The notes beneath the pieces are model-generated. The model had not been told where the DNA came from, made no database searches, and worked only from the letters and a program-made list of their open reading frames with translations. Positions 63,821 through 64,000 of a DNA stretch of 64,000 nt are shown in pieces. The DNA lies in NCBI GenBank assembly GCA_000507305.1, contig DF239219.1:186001-250000 (forward strand). Reading direction: 5' to 3'. Numbering within the stretch: the stretch's first letter is position 1; each line of letters begins with the position of its first letter. The position numbers and the translations under genes were made by a program. The stretch is from Breviolum minutum Mf 1.05b.01 (taxonomy: Eukaryota > Sar > Dinophyceae > Suessiales > Symbiodiniaceae).

Positions 63821-64000
63821 CTGAAAAAAATATGGGAAAGCGCTGCGATATACTGGTTGTTGAATAGGAATCCTGATAATATGTGGAATATTTACCCACA
63901 TTTGGCTGATTATTTATCGTAAATGTAGGTAAATATACCATGCGGTTTGTTCAATAGGGATCCTTACGTCATGGTTTATGACATAATCCTTATATACCTG

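Noticed and set aside
61526-61752. Poly-Cys and poly-Leu open frames
   Set aside because: Translation of the TTG microsatellite inside an intron.

Overview
This window looks like nuclear DNA of a dinoflagellate, probably a Symbiodiniaceae/Suessiales-type genome (inference). The evidence is: one gene split into dozens of very short exons; 5' splice sites of three types (GT, GC and GA) with acceptors that are almost always AG followed by G; introns packed with short palindromic non-autonomous elements; and a degenerate LINE whose reverse transcriptase (GIRQGCPLSPYLF, FYADD, GRPRQNW) resembles dinoflagellate LINEs. I saw no rRNA, tRNA, CRISPR, operon or bacterial-type gene.

The main content is a single giant gene on the minus strand that enters at about 63.8 kb and can be followed to at least 7.25 kb, less securely to about 1.5 kb. 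Both gene ends lie outside the window. I could place 54 exons (23-131 nt, about 3.7 kb of coding sequence in 56 kb) by reading recurring protein pieces and then checking that splice phases join. The pieces always recur in the same order along the minus strand: D (VYTxSSLVEQSTPVxLxI-DxIAS), A (VSNISFPDFDLDE, then LGGTLTWTPPEDESQ), B (VTHYVVYLAEDALG, then NRSQLGN), C (VPVGTNQLLVPPETPL, then ENFTHFL), then D again. One turn is about 100 residues. I see about 13 turns, labelled R1 (high coordinates) to R13. The W...Y.VYL and PPET..FTHFLVYT patterns fit a fibronectin-III-like beta sandwich, so the product is inferred to be a long fibrous, perhaps surface or secreted, tandem-repeat protein. Its function is unknown.

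Layout: R1 63.8-61.4 kb; R2 60.2-58.6; R3 56.9-50.6; R4 49.8-47.4; R5 45.1-40.5; R6 39.8-37.8; R7 35.6-30.7; R8 29.4-25.3; R9 23.8-21.5; R10 20.7-17.4; R11 16.4-14.1; R12 13.8-10.8; R13 8.9-7.25. The low-coordinate end (below about 7 kb) holds weaker candidate exons and a 5'-truncated LINE with a poly-A tail (about 3.3-2.2 kb). A few C-type pieces were not found (R2, R3 start, R6, end of R4); they may be missed or lost.

The introns carry at least a dozen families of roughly 80-120 bp inverted-repeat elements (M1 to M14 here), the commonest with about 17 copies. None overlaps a placed exon, though some sit within 10-30 bp of a splice site. Microsatellites and two assembly-gap sites (16,237-16,241 and 46,416) complete the window. 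Nearly all long open frames in this AT-rich sequence are chance or lie in repeats; the real coding pieces are much shorter than the open frames around them.
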